Of a stretch of DNA of 14,961 nt, positions 1 through 9,079 are shown piece by piece; position 1 is the first letter of the stretch; every line of letters starts with the position of its first letter. The translations under genes were made by a program, and so were the position numbers. This DNA is from Larix sibirica. Lineage: Eukaryota > Streptophyta > Pinopsida > Pinales > Pinaceae. Where the stretch lies: the NCBI GenBank assembly GCA_004151065.3, contig NWUY0300048481.1, positions 25,822-40,782 of the forward strand, written 5' to 3'. The notes beneath the pieces were generated by a model. The model was not told the DNA's origin. It worked only from the letters and a program-made list of their open reading frames with translations, and did not search any database.

Positions 1-1272
1 GATCTTCTTCAATTAAAAGATAAGTATTCATTGTTGTCTATGTTTGTATAATGATTATATTTACTTTCTATTATGAATGTGAATGTGTATGCATGATGTG
101 TGTGCGAATATAGTTTTAATTCCATCATGTTTTATGCCCGTGCACATGTACATGCATTTCTTAGTTATGTTTCCCATGTGAGGCTTAAAATAGATTTGAA
201 GTCGAATAATGGCTCCATGGGGAAAAATTTAGAAACATGAAATTCGTAACTACCCCCCTCCTATGGTTGGAATGATGGATGGGGACACTACATTGTGTCT
301 TATGGGCTTCGATGATAATGGAAATGATTTATATTTTATCTGACATAGAAGGATTGATTGAATTCAGAGTCCAAAAGGGTTTACACATCATTGGTATTTG
401 CAATAGTACTAAAAAGGGAGGTAATAATGGTTGTGCTAGTAATATAACTAGTATTTTCCCTTTTGAAGCATCTGAATCCATACACAAATGTTACCAATTA
501 TACATTTATTTTACTTGTTTAATGGATAGAGAGATCATAGGTGGTTTCAGCCTTTTATTGTGAAACAATGAAAAGGGTTCAAACTATGTTAAATCCCAAA
601 ATACTGGCGACATTCAAAGCCATCCATCACTAATCATGGGGAAATGTGGATTGGAGGGATCTGCATGGAGAAACGCTATGCAGGCCTGATCATAGCATTA
701 GCATAGTAACAATGGAGCCCATTATTTGATTAGAATCTCCAGTTGCAAAATTACCCCTCTGTCTATTTAACTTTCAATGTTGAGGTCGAAAGCGAGGAGG
801 TTATTAATGTTACCATGTTTACCAGTGGAAATAAAGTGTTTTATGTTATAACAATCCAGGTGAGCATCTCCATATCCTTATGTTATAGTCACTATTGTCA
901 AATTTGTTTGAGTGATTTCATTATTACTTCTGTTTATGGATATAGTAGGGATATGGTCCTTCTTACCTTCGCCTTTTGTAGCGTTTCAAGGGACTCTCTC
1001 CCAAATACAATAGGCCTATAGAGATACCTTTTGTTGAGAAAGAACCTATGGCTTATTGACATTTTAGTTTGACAAGTATGATTTTTTTTTTTCGATATCT
1101 TCGTTGCTCTTAATGTAATATTTTTGTAGCTATAGTGAAGTATTGTCAACATTTATCTTTGTATATGATTTCACATTATATTACCCTAATGTAATAGTTC
1201 TAAAAGGTGTTGTAGTGTTAGAAGTGATAGTTATAATGAAGTGTTGGCAATCAAAAGATCCAATCAACAACC
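1..1272. other. AT-rich stretch, no gene recognised
   Basis: No reading frame here has recognisable motifs. The two longest open stretches (279-563 and 743-1021, + strand, 94 and 92 codons) are no longer than expected by chance in such DNA and contain no domain I know. The only structure noticed is an imperfect inverted repeat, 205-218 against 712-726. The stretch ends at the left target-site duplication of the first LINE. It could be decayed repeat or true intergenic DNA; the sequence alone does not decide. Confidence 0.5.
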
Positions 1273-1287
1273 ACAATAGTTTGATTT
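1273..1287 (+). repeat. Left target-site duplication of LINE 1
   Basis: The 15-mer ACAATAGTTTGATTT occurs here and again, perfectly, at 2438-2452. The right copy directly follows the A-tail of the LINE remnant. Its first A could belong to the tail, so the duplication is 14 or 15 bp, normal for target-primed reverse transcription. Confidence 0.9.
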
Positions 1288-2437
1288 ATGGAAGTTCAAG
1301 TGCCCTCTGAAATGAAATTTTTTCTTATGGCTTGCTCTCTCCAATAAAATTCATGTTTGGGATCTCATGCTAAGAAAATTTTGGTGTGGGCCAGGTAGAT
1401 GTCCCCTTTGCACGGTAAATGTTGAAAATATTAACATCTTTTTATTTCTTGTTCATACTTAAAAAAATGTGGGATCATGCATCTTAATTCAAGGGTATTC
1501 AGTTCTTTTTGGATGGCAAGACCTTTGATCAAGCTTTAGAGACTTGGTCAAATAATTTTGTGTTCAAGGAACATTTGGCTTTTCCCATTATCTTCATATG
1601 GGGGATTTGGTTGTTTAGGAATAAAGCAGTCTCTGATGATACTTATATTCCACCTATTGCTCGTGCATCAAAAGGTTTAGCTATCCTCAACCTTTTTCCA
1701 CAAGAGGGAAATTCTTAGATTGTTAGAAGGATTATGGTTGAATCGGCTGATAAATCTATTCCATGGATTTTTTTTTATGGAGTAGCCTAGGGTACCCCGA
1801 CAATGGGTGGGGCAAGTGGCATCCTTAATTTATTAGATCAAAACCATATTAGTTTTGTTGCAGGTTTGGGGTGCAGTACAAATAATAGGGTAGAACTTAT
1901 GGCTATAAAGTTATCCATTTCTTTGGTAATTATGCAGGGAGTGCAACACTTATAGGTCTTTAGGGACTTAAGAATTGTTATTGAGTGGATGAAGAACAAA
2001 AGGCCGTCAAAGAACATATACCTAGTTCCTATATATGAAGATATCACTATACTTTTGGGCCTCATACAAAACACTACTTTTCGACATATGTATAGAGAAA
2101 GGAATTCTGAGGTTGATCATCTGTCCAAGAAAGGATTACAGGTCGGAGAAGGTATATGGAATAGATGGGAGTTGATCAATGATAATGAGATAGCTGTTGA
2201 TCCATGCCCTTTTCCGAGGTAATTTTTTTTGAGTTTTTTCCTATTCTCTTTGGCAAGGAATGATCTTTAAACTGTATATCTATTTTTTGGATATAGTTTT
2301 GATGTAATGATTGATGGTCAAGTTTATTACTAAGACTGATAAGAGTTTTTCTGCTGCTAGAAAGATCTATAGTTCTATGTACAAGATGGTTTATTATCAA
2401 TATAAATAGACTGTGAATTTTTTTTCGATGAAAAAAA
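1288..2437 (+). mobile_element. 5'-truncated LINE (non-LTR retrotransposon)
   Basis: This is a 1,150-bp insertion holding the 3' part of a plant LINE: a zf-RVT zinc-binding remnant, an RNase H domain, a 3' UTR of about 215 bp and an A-tail following TTTTTTTTCGATG. It is flanked by a perfect 15-bp duplication, so both ends are fixed. No endonuclease or reverse transcriptase core is present: the copy was truncated at its 5' end on insertion, as is common for LINEs. It is dead, with several in-frame stops and a frameshift. Confidence 0.9.
1316..2222 (+). pseudogene. LINE ORF2 C-terminus: zf-RVT and RNase H remnant
   Basis: About 1319-1450 reads as a zf-RVT domain (NFFLWLALSNKIHVWDL, then CGPGRCPLC). 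A frameshift between roughly 1460 and 1500 moves the frame to the one that stays readable from 1509 to the terminal TAA at 2220-2222. That frame gives the usual linker (FIWGIWLFRNKAV, then ARASKGLAILNLFPQ) and an RNase H domain from about 1770. Of the acidic active-site residues, the first Asp is Tyr (FYGVA, codon 1776-1778). The Glu (NNRVELMA), the second Asp (VFRDLRIVIEW) and the last Asp (NSEVDHLSKKGL) remain. In-frame TAG stops lie at 1716, 1788 and near 1953; the last fits a CAG to TAG change. In living LINEs this domain would degrade RNA in the RNA:DNA hybrid. Family is confident; the exact clade is not determined. Confidence 0.88.
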
Positions 2438-2452
2438 ACAATAGTTTGATTT
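2438..2452 (+). repeat. Right target-site duplication of LINE 1
   Basis: Exact copy of the 15-mer at 1273-1287, directly abutting the A-tail at 2431-2437. It fixes the 3' boundary of the insertion and its + orientation. Confidence 0.9.
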
Positions 2453-2996
2453 GTTGCATTTTTTAATGCGTACCATACATATTGCTTCTGCTTAGATTTA
2501 TGCAATTTATTATTCATTTTCTTAAGTGAAGTGAAATCGATCTAATATATCAATGAAGGATGATTGACAAAAGGTTATTAGTTGAATAATCATAGTGTTT
2601 ATATTTTCATTTTATTTATTTTCTTTAGATTTCAAACTATTCTCCATCTCTCAGTTTTCATTGGTTGTTTTTCATTTTCTAATTATTTCAATATCCTTTT
2701 CTTTTACTCCGATGGAATTCCAACTTTATATCTAATATATTTTTTTTTTGTACTTTTCTCTACTGCAATCTAACACTGTTCATATTGAATTTTGTTTTCA
2801 CTAAACTCTAGTCACAATTCAATATGCCTCAATTGATTTGTCTTCTCTATATAGACATAGGGAACCCACTCTTTACTGACTCATTAGAGAGTTCATTTTA
2901 CACCACGCATACCATTTATCATTTTTGTATGATGCCAATTTTAGAGCACTTTAGATTAGGTGAGCCAATTTGATTTCTTCATGAGTATTATGTTAC
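2453..2996. other. AT-rich spacer between two LINE insertions
   Basis: No recognisable coding or RNA gene. The 63-codon open frame at 2582-2773 is Phe/Ile-rich and comes from T-rich DNA. A perfect 11-bp inverted repeat (2781-2791 and 2816-2826) could form a stem-loop. Confidence 0.5.
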
Positions 2997-3008
2997 ATCA
3001 TACTTGTT
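2997..3008 (+). repeat. Candidate left target-site duplication of LINE 2
   Basis: ATCATACTTGTT here matches 10252-10263 exactly. It sits immediately left of the poly-T (3007-3013), which would be the A-tail of a - strand LINE; the final TT overlaps that run. Two more bases outward match with one C/T difference. The right copy lies just beyond the truncated RNase H domain, where the 5' end of the element is expected. Confidence 0.7.
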
Positions 3009-3290
3009 TTTTTAACACAAACGGGTAATTTTTTTGTATTATAAACAACTGGATGCAACCAACATCAAAACGATTTTGCAATGTTGTATTTCATATCATG
3101 TCTAACCAAGCACCTAATAGTGTTGATAAAATTTATTACAATCCGCAAAATTCTAGAAATATTTTCAAAATTGCTACTCATAACTGAATTGCTATAGACT
3201 TTGACAAAATTTCCTAGTAGCTTGTTACAAAAATGGGGCATATAAACCAAACCAAAAAGAGAACATCACTTAGGAAAACAGATAAAGCGG
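3009..3290 (-). other. 3' UTR and poly(A) end of LINE 2
   Basis: After the stop codon at 3291-3293 the - strand continues for about 280 bp without coding potential and ends in A-runs (T-runs at 3030-3036 and 3007-3013 on the + strand). This is the expected form of a LINE 3' end. The short - strand open frame 3065-3250 falls inside and has no known motif. Confidence 0.6.
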
Positions 3291-3476
3291 CTAAGGATCT
3301 GCAGTAGAACCAGAGTGGTTGTTCAGATTAACATCTCTGAGAGGATCTTCATATTTTTCATCTGAACTTGAGCTCAAAATAACGACCGGAGATGGCTGAC
3401 TAACAGAGTGCCCATTGTTAATGTCATTCCTAGGATTGATATCCATTTTTTAGTCAATTATAGCTATAAGATCTTG
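3291..3476 (-). pseudogene. LINE 2 C-terminal acidic/Ser-rich tail
   Basis: On the - strand, codons from 3476 down to the TAG at 3291-3293 read as a hydrophilic tail with SQPSPVVILSSSSDEKYEDP and NLNNHSGSTADP. Only one stop (TAA after AIID) interrupts it. The segment joins in frame to the coiled-coil segment ending at 6591 (or 8292) once the inserted element and one TSD copy are removed: the codons across the junction read VSDNP-VQ-DLIAIID. I do not know its function. Its place just before a LINE-type 3' UTR suggests it is the end of the element's protein. Confidence 0.65.
3472..3476 (+). repeat. Left 5-bp TSD (TCTTG) of the nested element
   Basis: TCTTG here is repeated at 6586-6590 (and at 8287-8291 in the second copy of the 1.7-kb repeat). 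Removing 3477-6590 restores a continuous reading frame on the - strand, much stronger support than the five bases alone. Five bp is the usual duplication length for LTR-retrotransposon integrase. Confidence 0.8.
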
Positions 3477-4189
3477 TTGTGTGTACAACAAATCCCATAC
3501 ATTTTTTTATCAAAATAAAGGATCCCCCACTTTAAATTTTCAAAATCAATAATCACCCTTCTTTAGTTTGATGGATATTGGTTCAATGTCTTATGACTTC
3601 ATTTTTTCATCAATCATTGTATGATATATTTCTCACCTCATCTTTGGCTTCATTTGCTTGACAGTCGATATCCATATGATCAATTCATTCCTTTATCCAC
3701 TATGTTGATTCCACCATATTAGGATCATGGTTTCATTTTGATTGTTTTAGACATCTTTCGATTCCTATATTGGGTTGAAGATTTCTTTTATTCATACCTT
3801 ACGATCCTGATCAAACCTAATATTCATTTTGCCTGGTTAGATCATACCTTGGATCCACAACTTCAGGGTGAGCACTACGAGAGAGTTTTTATTTAATTTT
3901 TCTTCCTGACGTTCTGGTCCCAATGTTCGTCATCTTTCTCGAATCTCGAAAGTCGGAAGGGTGTTCATTTTTATAGTTGTTATCCAACATGTCGATCTCG
4001 ACATCATAGTGTCGACATGCCAATCCCGACTTTGGAATAACTAATGTTGCGAACCCAGAACCTTTTTCTCCTACTTAATGTCTCGGTTCCACACATTTTT
4101 CAGATTGATTTGGTGTGATTTATTTAAATATTGATTTTTGATCGACTTCATGGTTTGATGTATCCTAACACAATTTTTATTTGTATTCC

Positions 4190-4203
4190 ATATATATATA
4201 TAT
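4190..4203. repeat. Short (AT)n microsatellite
   Basis: An uninterrupted alternating A/T run of 14 bases inside the nested element. No further meaning is evident. Confidence 0.8.
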
Positions 4204-5415
4204 CTTGTTTCGATTAGTTGCATCATTCAGTTGATCCTTTTGTTGCATCATTGGAAACATTTTCATTCTTGTTATTCTTTGATCATTTACTCACATTTGC
4301 AGTTGCTCTTGGGATTTGCTTGAGTTGGTCTTATGCTTTAGGTAGGTTATCATGTTACTCTTCACATCCACCACCTAGCTTTGGTCTTCATTGCATTAGC
4401 TGACTATTTGAAATGATGACTAGTTATTACCTTCGTTTTCAGGATTTTGATTGATTATTTGATTTTTCGTCTCATAATTCTAGATCTTGCATTAGTATGA
4501 TATTTAAGTTCGATTGAGTCTTGTTTTTACTTTTGCATGTCTAGAATCATGATATTTTGTAAATAATAATATTCTTTTTAAAGTTTAAGCTTATTCAAAT
4601 AATTTTTAATATTCATGATCATGCTTTGGTTTCGATTAAATTACTTTGTGAATTTGAAAAAATATCTTTTATTAAACCTACATGACAAACTCACACACTG
4701 TAATTTTATGAAACCAACATTTTAAAGAAAAAACACATATATTTTAACTCATTTACATTTTAATCTCTCTAATTTTAATGTGATTGTGAGTTTCCATGAT
4801 TCTTGGGAATTGTTGAGATCAAAATTTAAATATTTACGAATGTGAAACATAAAAGCATTTGATTATGGATGATATTTTCCTTTTAAAAAGCTTAAATTGA
4901 TATTGGAAAATTTAAAATATCTTTGGTTTTGTTTATTTTTAATTTTGGATTTTTATGTGTTTTTCTTTATTTTTAGTTTTATTCTTTTAGCAAAATATTT
5001 AGTGTGGGCCCTATGGTCTATGCCTTCCTTATCTTTTTCTACAAACCCAAATACAATATAAACACTTAAAATTTATTTTTCCCAATGCATGTGGGATAAT
5101 AAACTCAATATTCAAATCAACGGTCACAATTCACTCAAAAATGAAATCAACAGCCGCTAAGTGTTAACTTCCGCGAGCTATATCTTGAGTTATAGAGATC
5201 CAAATTGAGCCCAAGATAGCTTGTTGGAAATCCAGGAAGATGATGAATGATTTGAGAAGATACTTTTTACTAAATGGATAGTTTAACCACCCCAAAAATT
5301 TTCTTGAAAAATCAATTTTGGATTTGACTTGGTTTTATCTATTTTTGTTATCATTTGATTTACAAAAATATTTTTATTGATTTAGATTTGTTTCTTTTGA
5401 TTTGAAATGATGTAT

Positions 5416-5416
5416 N
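5416..5416. other. Single unknown base (N)
   Basis: One N inside T-rich sequence of the nested element. Unlike the N at 7223 it is not bordered by repeated sequence, so it may be a base-call gap or a small contig join. Confidence 0.9.
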
Positions 5417-5783
5417 ATTGATTTTAGTTTCCTCTTTTTAACTATACATGTCTAGATTCATATTTGAGGAAATCAATTAACATCTCAGATCATGAGGAAT
5501 TAAAGCTACGTCATGTTGAATTAGTAGTGATTTTTGGACGCCATTTCTGGAACGACGAAGATGAATTTGGAAAATCCGAGACATGGGTTTTGTGCAGAAT
5601 GAACTCAATTAGCTGATTTGTAGGCACAATTCCTAGAAAATGTGTTATTTGGGATATCTGACTGGTTTTCCAAAATGTGATTTCCTAGATTTTTCTTATG
5701 GACGAATTTCTTAAATGGAACAACTCAACCAGTTAGCTCAGTGATGCGGGGAAATGATGTGATATTCTCTATCATTCATTTGG

Positions 5784-5791
5784 TATAAATA
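5784..5791 (+). promoter_or_regulatory. TATA-box-like site in the nested element
   Basis: TATAAATA is followed about 20-30 bases later by a purine/G run (AGAGAGGGGGGG) and the 10-bp palindrome TCTCTAGAGA (5822-5831). In LTRs such a box precedes the transcription start at the U3/R border, so this may mark the promoter of the inserted element, reading +. It recurs at 7485-7492. Based on motif and context only; AT-rich DNA makes chance matches common. Confidence 0.4.
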
Positions 5792-6585
5792 ACTACCTGA
5801 TATGCAAAGAGAGGGGGGGCATCTCTAGAGAAAATGATATTTCTTCTCTACAATATGAATTTCCTATGTATTTTTATGCTTGGAGTTTACTGTTCGGATA
5901 TGTAGATAACACTCAATGATTTCTTTGGGAGCTAGTTGATCAAATTCAAAGATCTTCTGTATTGTTGATACTAGTTCATCAGTAAATGAGTTTGGTTTGC
6001 ATGTTTTAATTCTTATTTTCGATTTCAATTATGCAATTCATCTTCATAACATGTTGATTGTTATCTTATGTTCATATTCTATTAGTTGTGTTTAGACTTC
6101 AGAAGCTATAATCGGTTGCAGTATTAACTTTGTTTAATTTGTGATAAGCAGGATCCCGATGTCTTCATGATCATTGTTTATTGCATAGCTTTTAGTTTTT
6201 CTAACTTGTTGATTGATGTATATGTGATTTATCAATTTGATACTCAATTGCATATTTTGAATACTAATAGTTATAATCTCTCTTTAGAATGATCAGTTTA
6301 TCAATGGGCATTTTTTCTTTTGTTTTGTCAATTATTTGAATGTGCATTATTTTCATTTATCATGGATTGACAGAATGATATAAACTGATTGTGATATATT
6401 CAGATTTCAATAGGATTTAATTTGCATGTTAGATTAGGAGTTAGATTACATTAATTTTGCATTAAGGAATTAGTTTCAGTCATTATTGAAAGTCTCCTCT
6501 TTGAGGATCAATTCCACTTAGTAGCTAATGGAGCCGTAAAACCCATTGGAGGTAGCTATCCCAAACAACTTAGGGTTAGGACAAC

Positions 6586-6590
6586 TCTTG
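6586..6590 (+). repeat. Right 5-bp TSD (TCTTG) of the nested element
   Basis: Pairs with 3472-3476. On the - strand it supplies the Gln codon and part of the next one at the LINE junction. It recurs at 8287-8291 through the 1.7-kb repeat. Confidence 0.8.
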
Positions 6591-6966
6591 CACAGGGTTA
6601 TCTGACACTCTCATATGGGTTATCTCCCTTACGTTGACATTTGGGACAACCCCAGGCATCGACAGATCTTCATGTTTAGCAAGGGTTAAGTAAAATTCCT
6701 TCACTTGAGCATCACAAGATAGAACTATATTTTCTGCATCATCTAGACGAGATTCTAAATGAGATAGGTTGAGATTGAACTGGAAGGAACTCTGGTCCAA
6801 TTCATCGGCACGATTATCTAAAACATTAATATAATCTGACAAACTTGGAATTGTAGCAATAACACCTTCCATTTGGCCTCTTAACCAACACATTTGATGA
6901 CGAATATCCTGGTTATTTGCTTGAACAGTATCATTTTCCCATTAATTTCATTAATCTTTTTATCCA
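6591..6966 (-). pseudogene. LINE 2 coiled-coil segment (copy 1 of the 1.7-kb repeat)
   Basis: An ATG at 6964-6966 opens MDKKINEING. A one-base loss in the A-run near 6935 shifts the frame; after it the frame reads DTVQANNQDIRHQMCWLRGQ and stays open to the insertion junction at 6590. The original product was about 125 codons to that point, then continued into the tail at 3476. The sequence is rich in hydrophobic positions spaced by polar residues (for example LSHLESRLDDAEN), compatible with a coiled coil, as in many multimerising element proteins. The present stop at 6576-6578 lies in the inserted element, so it is not the original end. Function unknown. Confidence 0.6.
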
Positions 6967-7222
6967 TTTTGGACTCCGTTAAAGGAAGATAGAAGGGTCT
7001 ATTCCAAAAGGATAAAAACCTCTACATAGCTCCACAAAACCCAGCTAATGAAGAACAAAGGACCTTGCCTAACAAATAACTCCCAAATGTTTAAAGGAAC
7101 ATAACCGGCAAACCAAAGCTAAAATCCTTTAGAGGCAGGGGCTTCCCAAGTACGCCTTATTTGTCTCCAGAAATCGAACCAAAATTCTATTCTTTTTAAC
7201 AAAAAGTTTCTAAAAACCTAAA

Positions 7223-7223
7223 N
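7223..7223. other. Single N exactly at the join of the 1.7-kb repeat
   Basis: The base before it ends repeat copy 1 and the base after it begins copy 2. This fits two contigs whose overlapping ends were placed side by side with a one-base gap symbol instead of being merged. Confidence 0.9.
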
Positions 7224-8923
7224 AGTAGTGATTTTTGGACGCCATTTCTGGAACGACGAAGATGAATTTGGAAAATCCGAGACATGGGTTTTGTGCAGAA
7301 TGAACTCAATTAGCTGATTTGTAGGCACAATTCCTAGAAAATGTGTTATTTGGGATATCTGACTGGTTTTCCAAAATGTGATTTCCTAGATTTTTCTTAT
7401 GGACGAATTTCTTAAATGGAACAACTCAACCAGTTAGCTCAGTGATGCGGGGAAATGATGTGATATTCTCTATCATTCATTTGGTATAAATAACTACCTG
7501 ATATGCAAAGAGAGGGGGGGCATCTCTAGAGAAAATGATATTTCTTCTCTACAATATGAATTTCCTATGTATTTTTATGCTTGGAGTTTACTGTTCGGAT
7601 ATGTAGATAACACTCAATGATTTCTTTGGGAGCTAGTTGATCAAATTCAAAGATCTTCTGTATTGTTGATACTAGTTCATCAGTAAATGAGTTTGGTTTG
7701 CATGTTTTAATTCTTATTTTCGATTTCAATTATGCAATTCATCTTCATAACATGTTGATTGTTATCTTATGTTCATATTCTATTAGTTGTGTTTAGACTT
7801 CAGAAGCTATAATCGGTTGCAGTATTAACTTTGTTTAATTTGTGATAAGCAGGATCCCGATGTCTTCATGATCATTGTTTATTGCATAGCTTTTAGTTTT
7901 TCTAACTTGTTGATTGATGTATATGTGATTTATCAATTTGATACTCAATTGCATATTTTGAATACTAATAGTTATAATCTCTCTTTAGAATGATCAGTTT
8001 ATCAATGGGCATTTTTTCTTTTGTTTTGTCAATTATTTGAATGTGCATTATTTTCATTTATCATGGATTGACAAAATGATATAAACTGATTGTGATATAT
8101 TCAGATTTCAATAGGATTTAATTTGCATGTTAGATTAGGAGTTAGATTACATTAATTTTGCATTAAGGAATTAGTTTCAGTCATTATTGAAAGTCTCCTC
8201 TTTGAGGATCAATTCCACTTAGTAGCTAATGGAGCCGTAAAACCCATTGGAGGTAGCTATCCCAAACAACTTAGGGTTAGGACAACTCTTGCACAGGGTT
8301 ATCTGACACTCTCATATGGGTTATCTCCCTTACGTTGACATTTGGGACAACCCCAGGCATCGACAGATCTTCATGTTTAGCAAGGGTTAAGTAAAATTCC
8401 TTCACTTGAGCATCACAAGATAGAACTATATTTTCTGCATCATCTAGACGAGATTCTAAATGAGATAGGTTGAGATTGAACTGGAAGGAACTCTGGTCCA
8501 ATTCATCGGCACGATTATCTAAAACATTAATATAATCTGACAAACTTGGAATTGTAGCAATAACACCTTCCATTTGGCCTCTTAACCAACACATTTGATG
8601 ACGAATATCCTGGTTATTTGCTTGAACAGTATCATTTTCCCATTAATTTCATTAATCTTTTTATCCATTTTGGACTCCGTTAAAGGAAGATAGAAGGGTC
8701 TATTCCAAAAGGATAAAAACCTCTACATAGCTCCACAAAACCCAGCTAATGAAGAACAAAGGACCTTGCCTAACAAATAACTCCCAAATGTTTAAAGGAA
8801 CATAACCGGCAAACCAAAGCTAAAATCCTTTAGAGGCAGGGGCTTCCCAAGTACGCCTTATTTGTCTCCAGAAATCGAACCAAAATTCTATTCTTTTTAA
8901 CAAAAAGTTTCTAAAAACCTAAA
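7224..8923 (+). repeat. 1,700-bp direct repeat, copy 2
   Basis: Second copy of 5523-7222. This is the copy whose right edge continues into the rest of LINE 2 (domain copies R2 and R1, RNase H), whereas copy 1 continues leftward into the nested element. Each copy has proper context on only one side, as expected from overlapping contig ends. Confidence 0.95.
8292..8667 (-). pseudogene. LINE 2 coiled-coil segment (copy 2 of the 1.7-kb repeat)
   Basis: Same sequence as 6591-6966, including the one-base frameshift in the A-run, the ATG (8665-8667) and the open part 8292-8594. Sharing the disabling frameshift shows the duplication, real or artefactual, arose after the LINE had decayed. On its upstream side it follows domain copy R2 after one or two small frame changes near 8690-8720. 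Confidence 0.6.
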
Positions 8924-9062
8924 AGGGGGATAAGATCTCGACATAGGAGGTCAAATTATCATCTGTAAAGTAGATTAATATTTCAAAACAATTTGTAATC
9001 TCAAGGTTATACTCAACATAAACCACATAATTCACAAGGAGAAATAGAGTGTTGTTCACAAC
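8721..9062 (-). pseudogene. LINE 2 extension, duplicated domain copy R2
   Basis: Read from 9062 leftward on the - strand: begins VNNTLFLLVNYVV and continues through EFWFDFWRQIRRTWEAPAS to WVLWSYVEV. Two in-frame TAG stops interrupt it (after LSPF and after ASKGF). It aligns without gaps over about 112 residues to R1 (9421-9080) with roughly 40 identities. Shared features are VNN..FL.VNYVV, a central EF..D.WR...W.A.AS pattern and a closing L.IW...R.G.L. The first part of the 1.7-kb repeat duplicates its end at 7020-7222. I recognise no known domain; ungapped conservation through stops indicates it was once protein-coding. Confidence 0.6.
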
Positions 9063-9079
9063 CTGACTCTAGGAATCTC

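Larger units (their letters stand above)
3477..6585 (+). mobile_element. 3.1-kb insertion in LINE 2, possibly a solo LTR or non-autonomous LTR element
   Basis: The boundaries come from the TCTTG duplication and the restored LINE reading frame. The ends are TTGTGTGTAC and TTAGGGTTAGGACAAC, giving only a short TTGT/ACAA inverted match and not the standard TG...CA. No gag, protease, RT or integrase motif was seen on either strand, and the two ends do not resemble each other as paired LTRs would. A promoter-like TATAAATA at 5784, followed by a purine/G-rich run and a palindrome, favours + orientation and an LTR-like nature. It contains an AT microsatellite at 4190-4203 and an N at 5416. The 61-codon frame at 4218-4403 has no recognisable content. 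Insertion is well supported; family is not known. Its right 1,063 bp (5523-6585) recur at 7224-8286. Confidence 0.7.
5523..7222 (+). repeat. 1,700-bp direct repeat, copy 1
   Basis: This segment recurs at 7224-8923 with a constant offset of 1,701. By eye the only difference is G at 6373 against A at 8074, with no indels. It covers the right third of the nested element, the TSD, the LINE coiled-coil segment and the first part of domain copy R2. Its last base directly precedes the N at 7223. See the matching finding for why an assembly overlap is the likeliest cause. Confidence 0.95.

Noticed and set aside
279-563. 94-codon open frame on the + strand
   Set aside because: No known motif, no homologous copy in the window, and a length expected by chance. 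A few in-frame Met codons are not evidence of a gene.
743-1021. 92-codon open frame on the + strand, overlapped by a - strand frame 934-1152
   Set aside because: Neither shows domain signatures or a plausible gene context.
2992-3851. Weak repeat GTTACATCATACTTG (2992) and GTTAGATCATACCTTG (3836) as TSD of a short LINE
   Set aside because: It needs a mismatch and an indel, and would place the end inside the nested element. The exact match at 10252 explains the structure better.
4218-4403. 61-codon hydrophobic frame in the nested element
   Set aside because: The Phe/Leu-rich composition follows from T-rich DNA. No partner or motif.
5535-5550. Possible tRNA-Asp-type primer binding site (TGGACGCCATTTCTGG)
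   Set aside because: It only loosely resembles TGGCGCCGTTGCCGG (extra base, mismatches). No LTR edge with CA precedes it and the promoter-like site lies downstream, not upstream.
6576-6893. Treating 6576-6893 and 8277-8594 as two intact paralogous genes of 105 codons
   Set aside because: Both are the same decayed LINE segment. Their start is an internal Met after a frameshift, their stop lies in the inserted element, and the second copy is probably an assembly duplicate.
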